Of a DNA stretch of 64,000 nucleotides, positions 57,112 to 64,000 are shown one piece after another. How positions within the stretch are numbered: position 1 is the first letter of the stretch; every line of letters begins with the position of its first letter. This DNA comes from Allorhizobium pseudoryzae (GTDB lineage: Bacteria; Pseudomonadota; Alphaproteobacteria; Rhizobiales; Rhizobiaceae), in NCBI RefSeq assembly GCF_011046245.1, contig NZ_CP049244.1, forward strand, positions 1,116,001 through 1,180,000. Reading direction: 5' to 3'. Both the position numbers and the translations under genes were made by a program. Under the pieces are notes generated by a model. The model did not search any database. It saw only the letters and a program-made list of their open reading frames with translations, and was not told where the DNA came from.

Positions 57112-59420
57112 CGAACTGTCCTCACGCCTTTGCGGGGAACGATATAGCCAAGCCAGAGGCCGAAACTTCCGATCAAAAGGAGGATCAGCCCGACATAGAC
57201 GAGAAAATGGTCGGAGAGCCAGGCGGCGGTCAGCCGTCGCAGGTTGCCGATGCTGGTGTCCGTCAGCGGATAAAAGCTGTAGGACGGAGGCTCGGCCGTG
57301 ACGACCGACAGATCTGAGCGCCGCACGAGGGCCGAGCCGCCGCGCAGCGTCTGCCAGGCGGAGGGTTCCGTCAGGGCATCGACGCCCTGGGCAAGATCCT
57401 CTTCCGTGGCGGCCGTGACGGTGGTGACGCTGGCCAGATGTGATCCGTTGCCGGTCTGGCTGATCGTTGCCAGCACTTCGTCCGGGCGATAATGCGGCGG
57501 CTGATCGGCCACGTCGCGATATTCGAGCCATCGGCCGACCATATCCGAACCGCGCTGAAGCCCGTTCATGATACGCGCCAGCACCGATGGATCGCTGCGT
57601 TCGTCGGCCGTGCGTTGCTGGAAGGCCTGCAGCAGGGCCTGCATCTCCGAACCTGCGTCCGAACCCGGCACGCCGAGCCTTTCCGTGACCGACCCGGTTG
57701 TCATGCTGTCGAAGCCGGCTGCGGCAAAGCGCGCCGTCCTCAGGTTTTTGCCGTCAAGTTCGGTCATCTCACGGCCGCCCGCGGTGACGACCAGTGCCGT
57801 CGACTGAAGATCGCCGGTGGGCGCGCCGAGCCTGAGGTCGGCGGCCAGAGGATGGCGGGCACTCAGCGCCAGGCGCGTCAGGATGGTGGCCGCTGATCCG
57901 AGCCGGAGCGGGCTTGCGCGATCGACATAGACGTCCATCCTGTCGCGCTGGTTGAAGGGGTATGCCCGTCCCGCAAAGGCCGCCAGGTCCGGCAGGCGGC
58001 CGGCGCGGGCAAGGGCTGGAATGTCGAAGGCCGTGTCCGACAAGAGAAGGAAACGCGGGCGCTCCTCGTTGCGGGCGGTGAGGTCGCAGGTCTTGTCGTC
58101 TTCGCGCGGCAGTTCGGCCAGGATATCGACCTTGTTGACGCCCGGATGGAAGGCGCGGAGCGGCAGGTCGATCGGCTTGTCGCGCAGGGTTGCACCGTCC
58201 GGCGCGTAAAGCGCGTGGCTGGTGACCGCCTTGTCATTGACACGCACGAGCAGCTGCGCGCCAGGTGCAAGCTTGGGTGCGGTCGCAGCGCTCAGCCGGA
58301 GCGCGATCGAGGCATAATCGCCGGGGTAGAAATCCTCCGGCATCACCATGGCCACGCTCGTGCGGAAAAGCCGGCCCGCAAACGGCTCCGAGGTATAGCC
58401 GAGGTCGGCGAGTCTGGTGCGGCCCGGCTGATCCGTGGTGATGACGGAGGTCTGGCGCAGTGCCTGCGCGCCGGAGAGGATCGGCTGGAAGGGACCGTTG
58501 ACGGAATGCACCAGGGCCGTTGCGACGGCCTGTTCCGAGCTGCCGCGCAGGACGACGCGAACGGCGCCGTTGCCCCTGTCCTGAATCGATAGGCCACCTG
58601 GAGCGGCCGCGAGGACCGCCCGGGTTTCCGCTGATTGAATCTTGCTGGAGGGGTCGCCGAGATAGAGGTCGATGCCGGGCTTGCCGCTGGACGCCTCTGC
58701 AAAGACCACCTTCAGATCGTTGCGACCCAGCAGCAGCGCGAGAGACTGGATGACCGGCATTGCCTGCCGCGCGAGGTTTTCGACCGACGCCGATGGTCCG
58801 ATCACCCGAAGCTCCGTGCTGCCTGCCGCCGTCCGTCCGGCCGTCATCAGCACGGCAGGGTCGCCGTCGGGGACCTTCGTGGCGGCCATGAAACCGCTTT
58901 GCACGGCATCGATCTGCGTCCACAATTCATAAACGGCATCGAGCGAGCAATCCACCCGGTGATGCTGGCGGGCGCGCAGCGTCACCGTGTTCCACCCCGG
59001 CTGGAGAAGGGCCGGCTCGACCTTCATGTCCTGCGTGGTGATGCCCTGCGGCGAGCGGATCGGCAGGCTCGACACGGGATGACCGTTGACGCTGACCGCA
59101 AGACTTGCGCCGTCCGGCAGGACGGAGACAGCATTGGTGTAGGCGATACGCAGCGTTCCGGCCTTCGCCGCCTGGTCGGCTGCGAGGTAGAAGCTGAGCC
59201 GTCGCGTGTCGTCCTCCCCGATCAGCCGCATGGCCGATGCCGCTTCGACGAATGGCGTCATCTGCACCGCGCTCTGCACGGCGGATGCCGGTGTGGCCAG
59301 GGCTATCCCTGCCGTGTCCGTCACCATGTCCGCCGGCAGAAGCGAGGTGTCGGCGTTTGCCATCGACGCTTGGAGAGAGAAAGAGACGACGGCCGCGCCC
59401 AGAAGAGCAAGGTTACGCAT
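57108..59420 (-). CDS. bcsB: Cellulose synthase regulatory subunit BcsB
   Basis: A 770-residue periplasmic protein anchored by one C-terminal helix (FLVYVGLILLLIGSFGLW). A Sec signal precedes alternating carbohydrate-binding and flavodoxin-like modules, with RARQHHRVDCSLDAVYELW near residue 150 and KTCDLTARNEERPRFLL further on, both BcsB hallmarks. BcsB guides the growing glucan and is needed for BcsA activity. It overlaps bcsA by 8 bases and bcsK by 4. Confidence 0.93.
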   Translation of the reverse strand: MRNLALLGAAVVSFSLQASMANADTSLLPADMVTDTAGIALATPASAVQSAVQMTPFVEAASAMRLIGEDDTRRLSFYLAADQAAKAGTLRIAYTNAVSVLPDGASLAVSVNGHPVSSLPIRSPQGITTQDMKVEPALLQPGWNTVTLRARQHHRVDCSLDAVYELWTQIDAVQSGFMAATKVPDGDPAVLMTAGRTAAGSTELRVIGPSASVENLARQAMPVIQSLALLLGRNDLKVVFAEASSGKPGIDLYLGDPSSKIQSAETRAVLAAAPGGLSIQDRGNGAVRVVLRGSSEQAVATALVHSVNGPFQPILSGAQALRQTSVITTDQPGRTRLADLGYTSEPFAGRLFRTSVAMVMPEDFYPGDYASIALRLSAATAPKLAPGAQLLVRVNDKAVTSHALYAPDGATLRDKPIDLPLRAFHPGVNKVDILAELPREDDKTCDLTARNEERPRFLLLSDTAFDIPALARAGRLPDLAAFAGRAYPFNQRDRMDVYVDRASPLRLGSAATILTRLALSARHPLAADLRLGAPTGDLQSTALVVTAGGREMTELDGKNLRTARFAAAGFDSMTTGSVTERLGVPGSDAGSEMQALLQAFQQRTADERSDPSVLARIMNGLQRGSDMVGRWLEYRDVADQPPHYRPDEVLATISQTGNGSHLASVTTVTAATEEDLAQGVDALTEPSAWQTLRGGSALVRRSDLSVVTAEPPSYSFYPLTDTSIGNLRRLTAAWLSDHFLVYVGLILLLIGSFGLWLGYIVPRKGVRTVR

Positions 59421-61683
59421 AGCTCACCTCCTTCACCGCTGCCGGCGGCGGTTCGTCGCCCGTGTGACCTGGGCCTGTCGGGCCGAAGGCTCGCAGATCC
59501 AGTTCGGCATCCGGGCGTGAGGGGGCACTGGTCTCGCGGATGGCGCCGAGCGCGTATCCGAACGCCCGCACGGTCTGGCGCAGCGTACAGAATGCAAATT
59601 GGATCGTCCCGACAAAGAAGCCGATGGGCTTCTGGCGGCGTGTGATCCGCTCCTGCAGGCGGGCCTGCTCGGCATACATCATTTCCGCGATCATCACGAA
59701 GGTCTCCGGCGTGCGTTCGCTGAAGGCAAAGCCGAAGATCGGATGAGCGTCACCGTCACGGATGACGCGGCAGACGATCTTCGTTTTCATCGCCTTGCCC
59801 TGGCGTCGTAGTTCGAGCGTTGCCGTGTCATCCGGCCGGATACCCTGCGGCACGCCTTCGAAGAACTCGATGCCGACGCCACCGCTGGAGACGTCCCGGA
59901 CGATGACAGCGTGCGGCTTCTGGTCGATGTGCACGAGGGCATGGCGCTGGACGGAAAGCCGCTGGTTGCGGCGGCGTTCGCGCCGTTCCGAGACGACACC
60001 GAGGGCTGCGCCGGCAAGACCCGTGTTGATCAGGTTCCAGCCGATGACGATGAGGAGCAGTTCGGACGGCATCGGTTCCGTCAGGTAACGCCAGACGGCA
60101 TAGCCGGTGGCGCCGAGCAGGAGCAGGAAGATGGCGAAATAGGCACCTGCCAGCGGCGACAGCTTGCTGGTTTCCAGTGTCTGGCCCTTGGCGGTCACGT
60201 TGAAGGTCGGCTTGCGTGGATTGCGCACCACGCTAATGATAGCGCCGAACAGCATGACCGACTGCACATATTCGTACAGCTCGGAGATCCACGGCCAGCG
60301 GACACGCCCGAAGAGATAGGACTGCATGGCGAAGGAGGAGACGAGGTAGGTGAGCGTGTAGCAGACGAACTCGACGATATTGGCCTGGAAGATCTGCAGC
60401 GAGAAGAAAATGTAGAGAAGCGGCGCGAACATGAAGGTGAGCCGCGTCATCGGGAAAAGCCAGAACAGGTTCGTACCGGCATAGCAGATACGCTGCGCCA
60501 TGGTGAGGCCGCGCTGCAGGAAAGGACGGTTGAGCGTCAGGATCTGCAGCATGCCCTGGGCCCAGCGCACCCGCTGGCCGATGAAGGAGACGAGCGTTTC
60601 CGGCTGCAGGCCCGCGATCAGCGGCTTGTCGACATAAACGCTGTGCCAGCCGCGGCAATGCAGCGCCAGTGCGCTTTCGCAATCCTCGGTGATCGACTGG
60701 CCGGAGAAACCATCGGTCTCTTCGAGCGCCTTGCGGCGCAGAACCGCAGCCGAGCCGCAGAAGAAGGAGGCGTTCCACTTGTCGAGCCCGCGCTGGACGA
60801 TGGAATAGAACATCTCGTTTTCCGACGGCATGCTGCCGAAGGTGTTGAGGTTCTTTTCCAACGGGTCCGGGTTCAGGAAGAAATGCGGCGTCTGCACCAG
60901 GAAGAGGCGCTCATCCTGTGCGAAGAAACCGACCGTTTCCCTGAGGAATTCCCGCACGGGGGCGTGGTCGGCATCGAAGACGACGACGAGCTCGCCTGAA
61001 GATACCTTTAGCCCGGCATTGAGATTGCCGGCCTTGGCGTGGTCGTTCTTGGCTCTTGCGTGATAGCGCACGCCGAGCGCCTGGCAGAGCGATTGCAGCT
61101 CCAGCCGGCGGCGGCGGGCGGCATGCGCCACGCGCGGATCGCTGTGGCCGCATTTGGCATCGGTTCCGCCATCGTCCAAAAGGTAGATGGCAAGCTTGTC
61201 CTTCGGATAGTCAAGCGCCTTGGCGGCGGCCAGCGTCAGCGCCAGAAGGTCCGGCGCTTCGTTGTACGAGGGAACGAAGACATCGACCGTCGGAAGGTCA
61301 GCCTCGGCCGGCATATCCGGCCGCTCCCGCTTCAACGGGTCGGCGACGATGAAGAAATTCACCGCCAGCATGATGAGGCAATACATTTCGGCCACGTAGA
61401 GAATGAGGCCGGGAATGAAATTGATCGGCTCGGCAAAATCGGGAAGCGTCTCCGTCGTGCGCCAGTAGGCGTAGCGGAGCGCGATGATGCCGGCGAAGAC
61501 GAAGCTGAGTTGCCGAAGCGTCTTGCTGTCTGGCCGCGTCATAAAGAGCAGCATCAACGCAAGGATCGTCAGGCTCAGCACCAGCTGCGCCTGCAGGCTC
61601 ATCGGGAGCCACAGAAGAAATAGACCAATCACGCCCGCAATGATTGCGGGCATCGAGACGCACATCATGTCGTCAGACCCCAT
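59413..61683 (-). CDS. bcsA: Cellulose synthase catalytic subunit BcsA
   Basis: A 756-residue inner-membrane GT2 enzyme making beta-1,4-glucan from UDP-glucose. DDG is at 170-172, DAD at about 246, the TED catalytic base near 340 and QRVRW at 370-374. About seven to eight membrane helices surround the GT domain. The C-terminal PilZ domain (about 570-660) has an RxxxR-type arginine cluster and DVSSGGVG, so c-di-GMP activation is predicted. Internal Mets (6, 7, 11) are possible starts. It leads the operon bcsA-bcsB-bcsK-bcsN. Confidence 0.95.
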   Translation of the reverse strand: MGSDDMMCVSMPAIIAGVIGLFLLWLPMSLQAQLVLSLTILALMLLFMTRPDSKTLRQLSFVFAGIIALRYAYWRTTETLPDFAEPINFIPGLILYVAEMYCLIMLAVNFFIVADPLKRERPDMPAEADLPTVDVFVPSYNEAPDLLALTLAAAKALDYPKDKLAIYLLDDGGTDAKCGHSDPRVAHAARRRRLELQSLCQALGVRYHARAKNDHAKAGNLNAGLKVSSGELVVVFDADHAPVREFLRETVGFFAQDERLFLVQTPHFFLNPDPLEKNLNTFGSMPSENEMFYSIVQRGLDKWNASFFCGSAAVLRRKALEETDGFSGQSITEDCESALALHCRGWHSVYVDKPLIAGLQPETLVSFIGQRVRWAQGMLQILTLNRPFLQRGLTMAQRICYAGTNLFWLFPMTRLTFMFAPLLYIFFSLQIFQANIVEFVCYTLTYLVSSFAMQSYLFGRVRWPWISELYEYVQSVMLFGAIISVVRNPRKPTFNVTAKGQTLETSKLSPLAGAYFAIFLLLLGATGYAVWRYLTEPMPSELLLIVIGWNLINTGLAGAALGVVSERRERRRNQRLSVQRHALVHIDQKPHAVIVRDVSSGGVGIEFFEGVPQGIRPDDTATLELRRQGKAMKTKIVCRVIRDGDAHPIFGFAFSERTPETFVMIAEMMYAEQARLQERITRRQKPIGFFVGTIQFAFCTLRQTVRAFGYALGAIRETSAPSRPDAELDLRAFGPTGPGHTGDEPPPAAVKEVSYA

Positions 61684-62304
61684 TTTTCATTACCAGGGCG
61701 ATCATTGCCGAGGGCCCCCGCCAGGAGACAGCCGGAAGCTAGAAAGCAGGGGTTAGCAATTCGCTAATGAGCGTTCAGGGGTGTTCTGGTCAGAACGGGA
61801 AGGGTATCCGAAGGGTGATTGGAAATGTCGAACTAATTCAGTCCGTTAGAATGTCTCGCCAAGGCCTTAAGTCTCTGTTTGTGACCTTATGTCAGATATG
61901 CCAAAATGGGACATGCTTAACCGATGGTTAGGATTGATGGCCTTGAGGCGTCGGATTTGCGGTTGTCCGGCCGTGGCGACGGCGACCGAGAGTTTCGTTC
62001 CATGGTTCTCCGGCGTGCGGAATAGATCAAAACCGGCAGAAACAACGTTCGGAAATTTCACGGCCGCACCGCTACACTGCTCTTCAGCCATTCTGACATG
62101 AAGTACCCTTGGGAGGGGGTCGATATGTCGAGACATGACGATGCCTGGAGGAGATGGTGCGGCCGCTCATTCGCACGCTGGTGCGGGCAAGGCCGTCAAA
62201 CTGCACGTTCCACCGTCGTCCATACGCCATACGTGAGCTGCCGCTGATGCCCGCTGACTGCTGACACGCAGTTGTCCGACCACACGTCTTTGGAGGAGAA
62301 GACC
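61684..62304. promoter_or_regulatory. Divergent region between bcsA and the 2-oxoacid dehydrogenase operon
   Basis: About 620 bases without a supported gene. Two palindromes lie in the half nearer bcsA: TTAGC-AATTC-GCTAA (61753-61767) and GTTCTG-GT-CAGAAC (61783-61796). A third, TAACC-GAT-GGTTA, is at 61918-61930. They are candidate operators for the two divergent operons. Small frames at 61889-62101 and 61867-62136 overlap on opposite strands and look spurious. Confidence 0.5.
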
Positions 62305-63540
62305 GTGAGTTCGCATACCAAACTGAGCTTTGCCCATCCGCCGGCGAGACCCGGCGAAACGCCGGACTTCTCCGCGCTGGAGATCCCCGCTGCCGGGGCG
62401 CTTCCCGTGCCGCGGCTCGATATCGCCGCGCAGGACTGCGTCGAACACGCCAATTCGCTGATCCGGGTGATGGATGATCGTGGCGAGGCGGTCGGACCCT
62501 GGGCCGACTATCTGTCGGACATGGAGCCGGAAGCCTTGCGCGAAGGTTTGCGCCACATGATGACCTCGCGGATCATCGACATGCGCATGATGAATGCGCA
62601 GCGCCAGGGCAAGATGTCCTTCTACATCCAGTCGGTCGGAGAAGAGGCGATCGCCTGCGGTTTCCAGCGGTGCCTGAAGCCGGGCGACATGAATTTCCCA
62701 ACCTATCGCCAGCAGGGGCTGCTGATTGCCGGCGGTTATCCGCTTGAAAAGCTGATCGGGCAGTTCTATTCCAACGCCTATGATCCTCTCCAGGGCCGGC
62801 AGTTGCCCACTCTGCATTCCGCCCGCGACTACGGCTATTTCACCGTTTCCGGCAATCTCGGCACGCAATATGTGCATGCGGTCGGCTGGGCGATGGCGAA
62901 TGCGCTGACGGGCAAGGACAATATCGCGATCGGCTGGATCGGCGACGGCTCGACGGCGTCGAACGATTTTCACACGGCGCTTCTCTCCGCCTCCTCCTAC
63001 TGGCCGCCGGTGATCCTCAACGTCGTCAACAATCAGTGGGCGATCTCTACCTATACCGGCGTGGCGCGCGGGCATGGGCGCACCTATGCGGCGCGGGCGC
63101 TCGGTTACGGCATCCCGGCGCTGCGCATCGACGGGAATGATTATCTCGCCGTCCTGGCGGTCACCCGCTGGGCCACCGAGCGGGTGAGGGCGGGCCACGG
63201 GGCGATCCTCATCGAATGGTACACCTACCGGGTCGGCGCGCATTCCTCCTCGGACGATCCGAGCGCCTATCGACCGAAGGACGAGGCCAAGGCCTGGCCG
63301 CTCGGCGATCCGATCGAGCGGCTGAAGCAGCACCTGATCCTCAGCGACGAATGGAGCGAAGCACGGCATGTGCAGGCGGAAGCGGAGATCCTCGCCGAGG
63401 TGATCGAGGTGCAGAAGCGCGTCGAGGCGGCCGGCACCATGATCGATCCGAAACCCATCCCCGGCGCCAGCATCTTCAAGGGCGTCTATGCCGACATGCC
63501 GGAGCATATCCGCCGGCAGCGCCAGGAAATGGGGGTCTGA
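62305..63540 (+). CDS. bkdA1: Branched-chain 2-oxoacid dehydrogenase E1 component, alpha subunit
   Basis: A 411-residue thiamine-diphosphate enzyme subunit. The ThDP motif starts GDGSTASNDF near residue 214 and ends with VNNQWAIST, and SVGEEAIACGF near 115 is the E1 alpha dimer region. The phosphorylation-loop-like YRVGAHSSSDDPSAYR is near 310. It decarboxylates branched 2-oxoacids from Val, Leu and Ile. The start is GTG 62305 with GGAGGAG at 62292-62298. The beta subunit starts two bases after the stop. Confidence 0.92.
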   Translation: MSSHTKLSFAHPPARPGETPDFSALEIPAAGALPVPRLDIAAQDCVEHANSLIRVMDDRGEAVGPWADYLSDMEPEALREGLRHMMTSRIIDMRMMNAQRQGKMSFYIQSVGEEAIACGFQRCLKPGDMNFPTYRQQGLLIAGGYPLEKLIGQFYSNAYDPLQGRQLPTLHSARDYGYFTVSGNLGTQYVHAVGWAMANALTGKDNIAIGWIGDGSTASNDFHTALLSASSYWPPVILNVVNNQWAISTYTGVARGHGRTYAARALGYGIPALRIDGNDYLAVLAVTRWATERVRAGHGAILIEWYTYRVGAHSSSDDPSAYRPKDEAKAWPLGDPIERLKQHLILSDEWSEARHVQAEAEILAEVIEVQKRVEAAGTMIDPKPIPGASIFKGVYADMPEHIRRQRQEMGV

Positions 63541-63541
63541 C

Positions 63542-64000
63542 ATGCCGCATCTGACCATGATCGAGGCGCTGCGGGACGCGATGGACGTCATGCTGGCGCG
63601 CGACCCGCAGGTCATCCTCTTCGGCGAGGATGTCGGCTATTTCGGCGGTGTCTTTCGTTGCACCTCCGGCCTGCAGAAGAAATATGGCGAGGAGCGCGTC
63701 TTCGATACGCCGATCAATGAAAGCGCCATCGTCGGGCTCGGCATCGGCATGGCGGCACAGGGGATGAAACCCTGCGTCGAAATCCAGTTCGCCGATTATG
63801 TTTTCCCCGCCTACGACCAGATCACCCAGGAGGCGGCGCGCATCCGCCACCGCTCGAACGAGCAGTTTTCCTGCCCGCTCGTCATCCGCATGCCGACGGG
63901 CGGCGGCATTTTTGGCGGCCAGACGCACAGCCAGAGCCCGGAGGCGCTGTTTACCCATGTGGCCGGCCTCAAGGTGGTGCAACCGGCCACGCCTTACGAT
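63542..64000 (+). CDS. bkdA2: Branched-chain 2-oxoacid dehydrogenase E1 component, beta subunit (3' end missing)
   Basis: Open from ATG 63542 to the window end, 153 codons of an expected 340 or so. MPHLTMIEALRDAMDVML, GEDVGYFGG near residue 28, TPINESAIVGLGIGMA near 60 and RMPTGGGIFGGQTHSQSPE near 117 are E1 beta hallmarks. With the alpha subunit it forms the heterotetrameric E1; E2 and E3 genes are expected just beyond the window. Confidence 0.93.
   Translation, partial: MPHLTMIEALRDAMDVMLARDPQVILFGEDVGYFGGVFRCTSGLQKKYGEERVFDTPINESAIVGLGIGMAAQGMKPCVEIQFADYVFPAYDQITQEAARIRHRSNEQFSCPLVIRMPTGGGIFGGQTHSQSPEALFTHVAGLKVVQPATPYD

Noticed and set aside
61867..62136. Two small opposing open frames between bcsA and bkdA1
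   Set aside because: They overlap on opposite strands, lack ribosome sites and cover candidate operator palindromes.

Overview
The window is about 64 kb of high-GC DNA with dense, often overlapping genes (ATGA junctions), many ABC importers, GntR, RpiR and AraC regulators, a BcsN-type cellulose operon and rhizobial-style intergenic palindromes. Together these point to an alphaproteobacterium of the order Rhizobiales, most likely family Rhizobiaceae. I see no rRNA, tRNA, replication gene, phage gene, transposase or CRISPR array. The content is that of a catabolic accessory region or secondary replicon, but that is inference.

Layout. (1) 1-8617: a sugar-acid catabolic locus with the 3' part of an OtnI/hydroxypyruvate-isomerase-like gene, a GntR/FCD regulator, a D-erythronate dehydrogenase-like gene, two SDR dehydrogenases and a complete CUT1-type ABC importer. 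(2) 8694-10531: a biliverdin-forming heme oxygenase facing a class III adenylate cyclase, with the two 3' ends overlapping. (3) 10769-19388: a GntR regulator and a Dpp/Gsi-type peptide importer with a fused double ATPase, plus a gamma-glutamyltransferase and a DUF1028 protein. (4) 19396-30044: a mostly leftward set (CutC, MFS exporter, M81 protein, GH20 hexosaminidase, SDR, RpiR regulator, RidA) divergent from a rightward set (NTF2-like protein, second M81 protein, D-threonine-aldolase-like PLP enzyme). (5) 30281-36234: a BCCT transporter, a hicAB pair whose toxin gene is frameshifted, about 1 kb of repeat-rich non-coding DNA, and an fsr-like exporter with a divergent AraC regulator. (6) 36261-46050: an N-acetylglucosamine/chitooligosaccharide locus with an ABC importer and Gfo/Idh enzyme on one side and gntR-nagB-II-nagA-nagK on the other. 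(7) 46084-53053: a GT39-type membrane glycosyltransferase and a YhiI-RbbA-YhhJ efflux operon. (8) 53186-61683: a GH5 glucanase convergent with a bcsA-bcsB-bcsK-bcsN cellulose operon. (9) 62305-64000: the start of a branched-chain 2-oxoacid dehydrogenase operon (E1 alpha, partial E1 beta).

How it fits together. Region 6 gives a full route for imported GlcNAc oligomers: uptake, kinase, deacetylase, deaminase. The signal-less GH20 enzyme of region 4 could supply monomers in the cytoplasm. Regions 3 and 4 share a peptide and amino-sugar theme. The most interesting loci are the RpiR-RidA-double-M81 cluster of region 4, which has no obvious known pathway; the dead hicA beside an intact hicB with a well-placed operator; and the GGT-DUF1028-GsiA-like import module.
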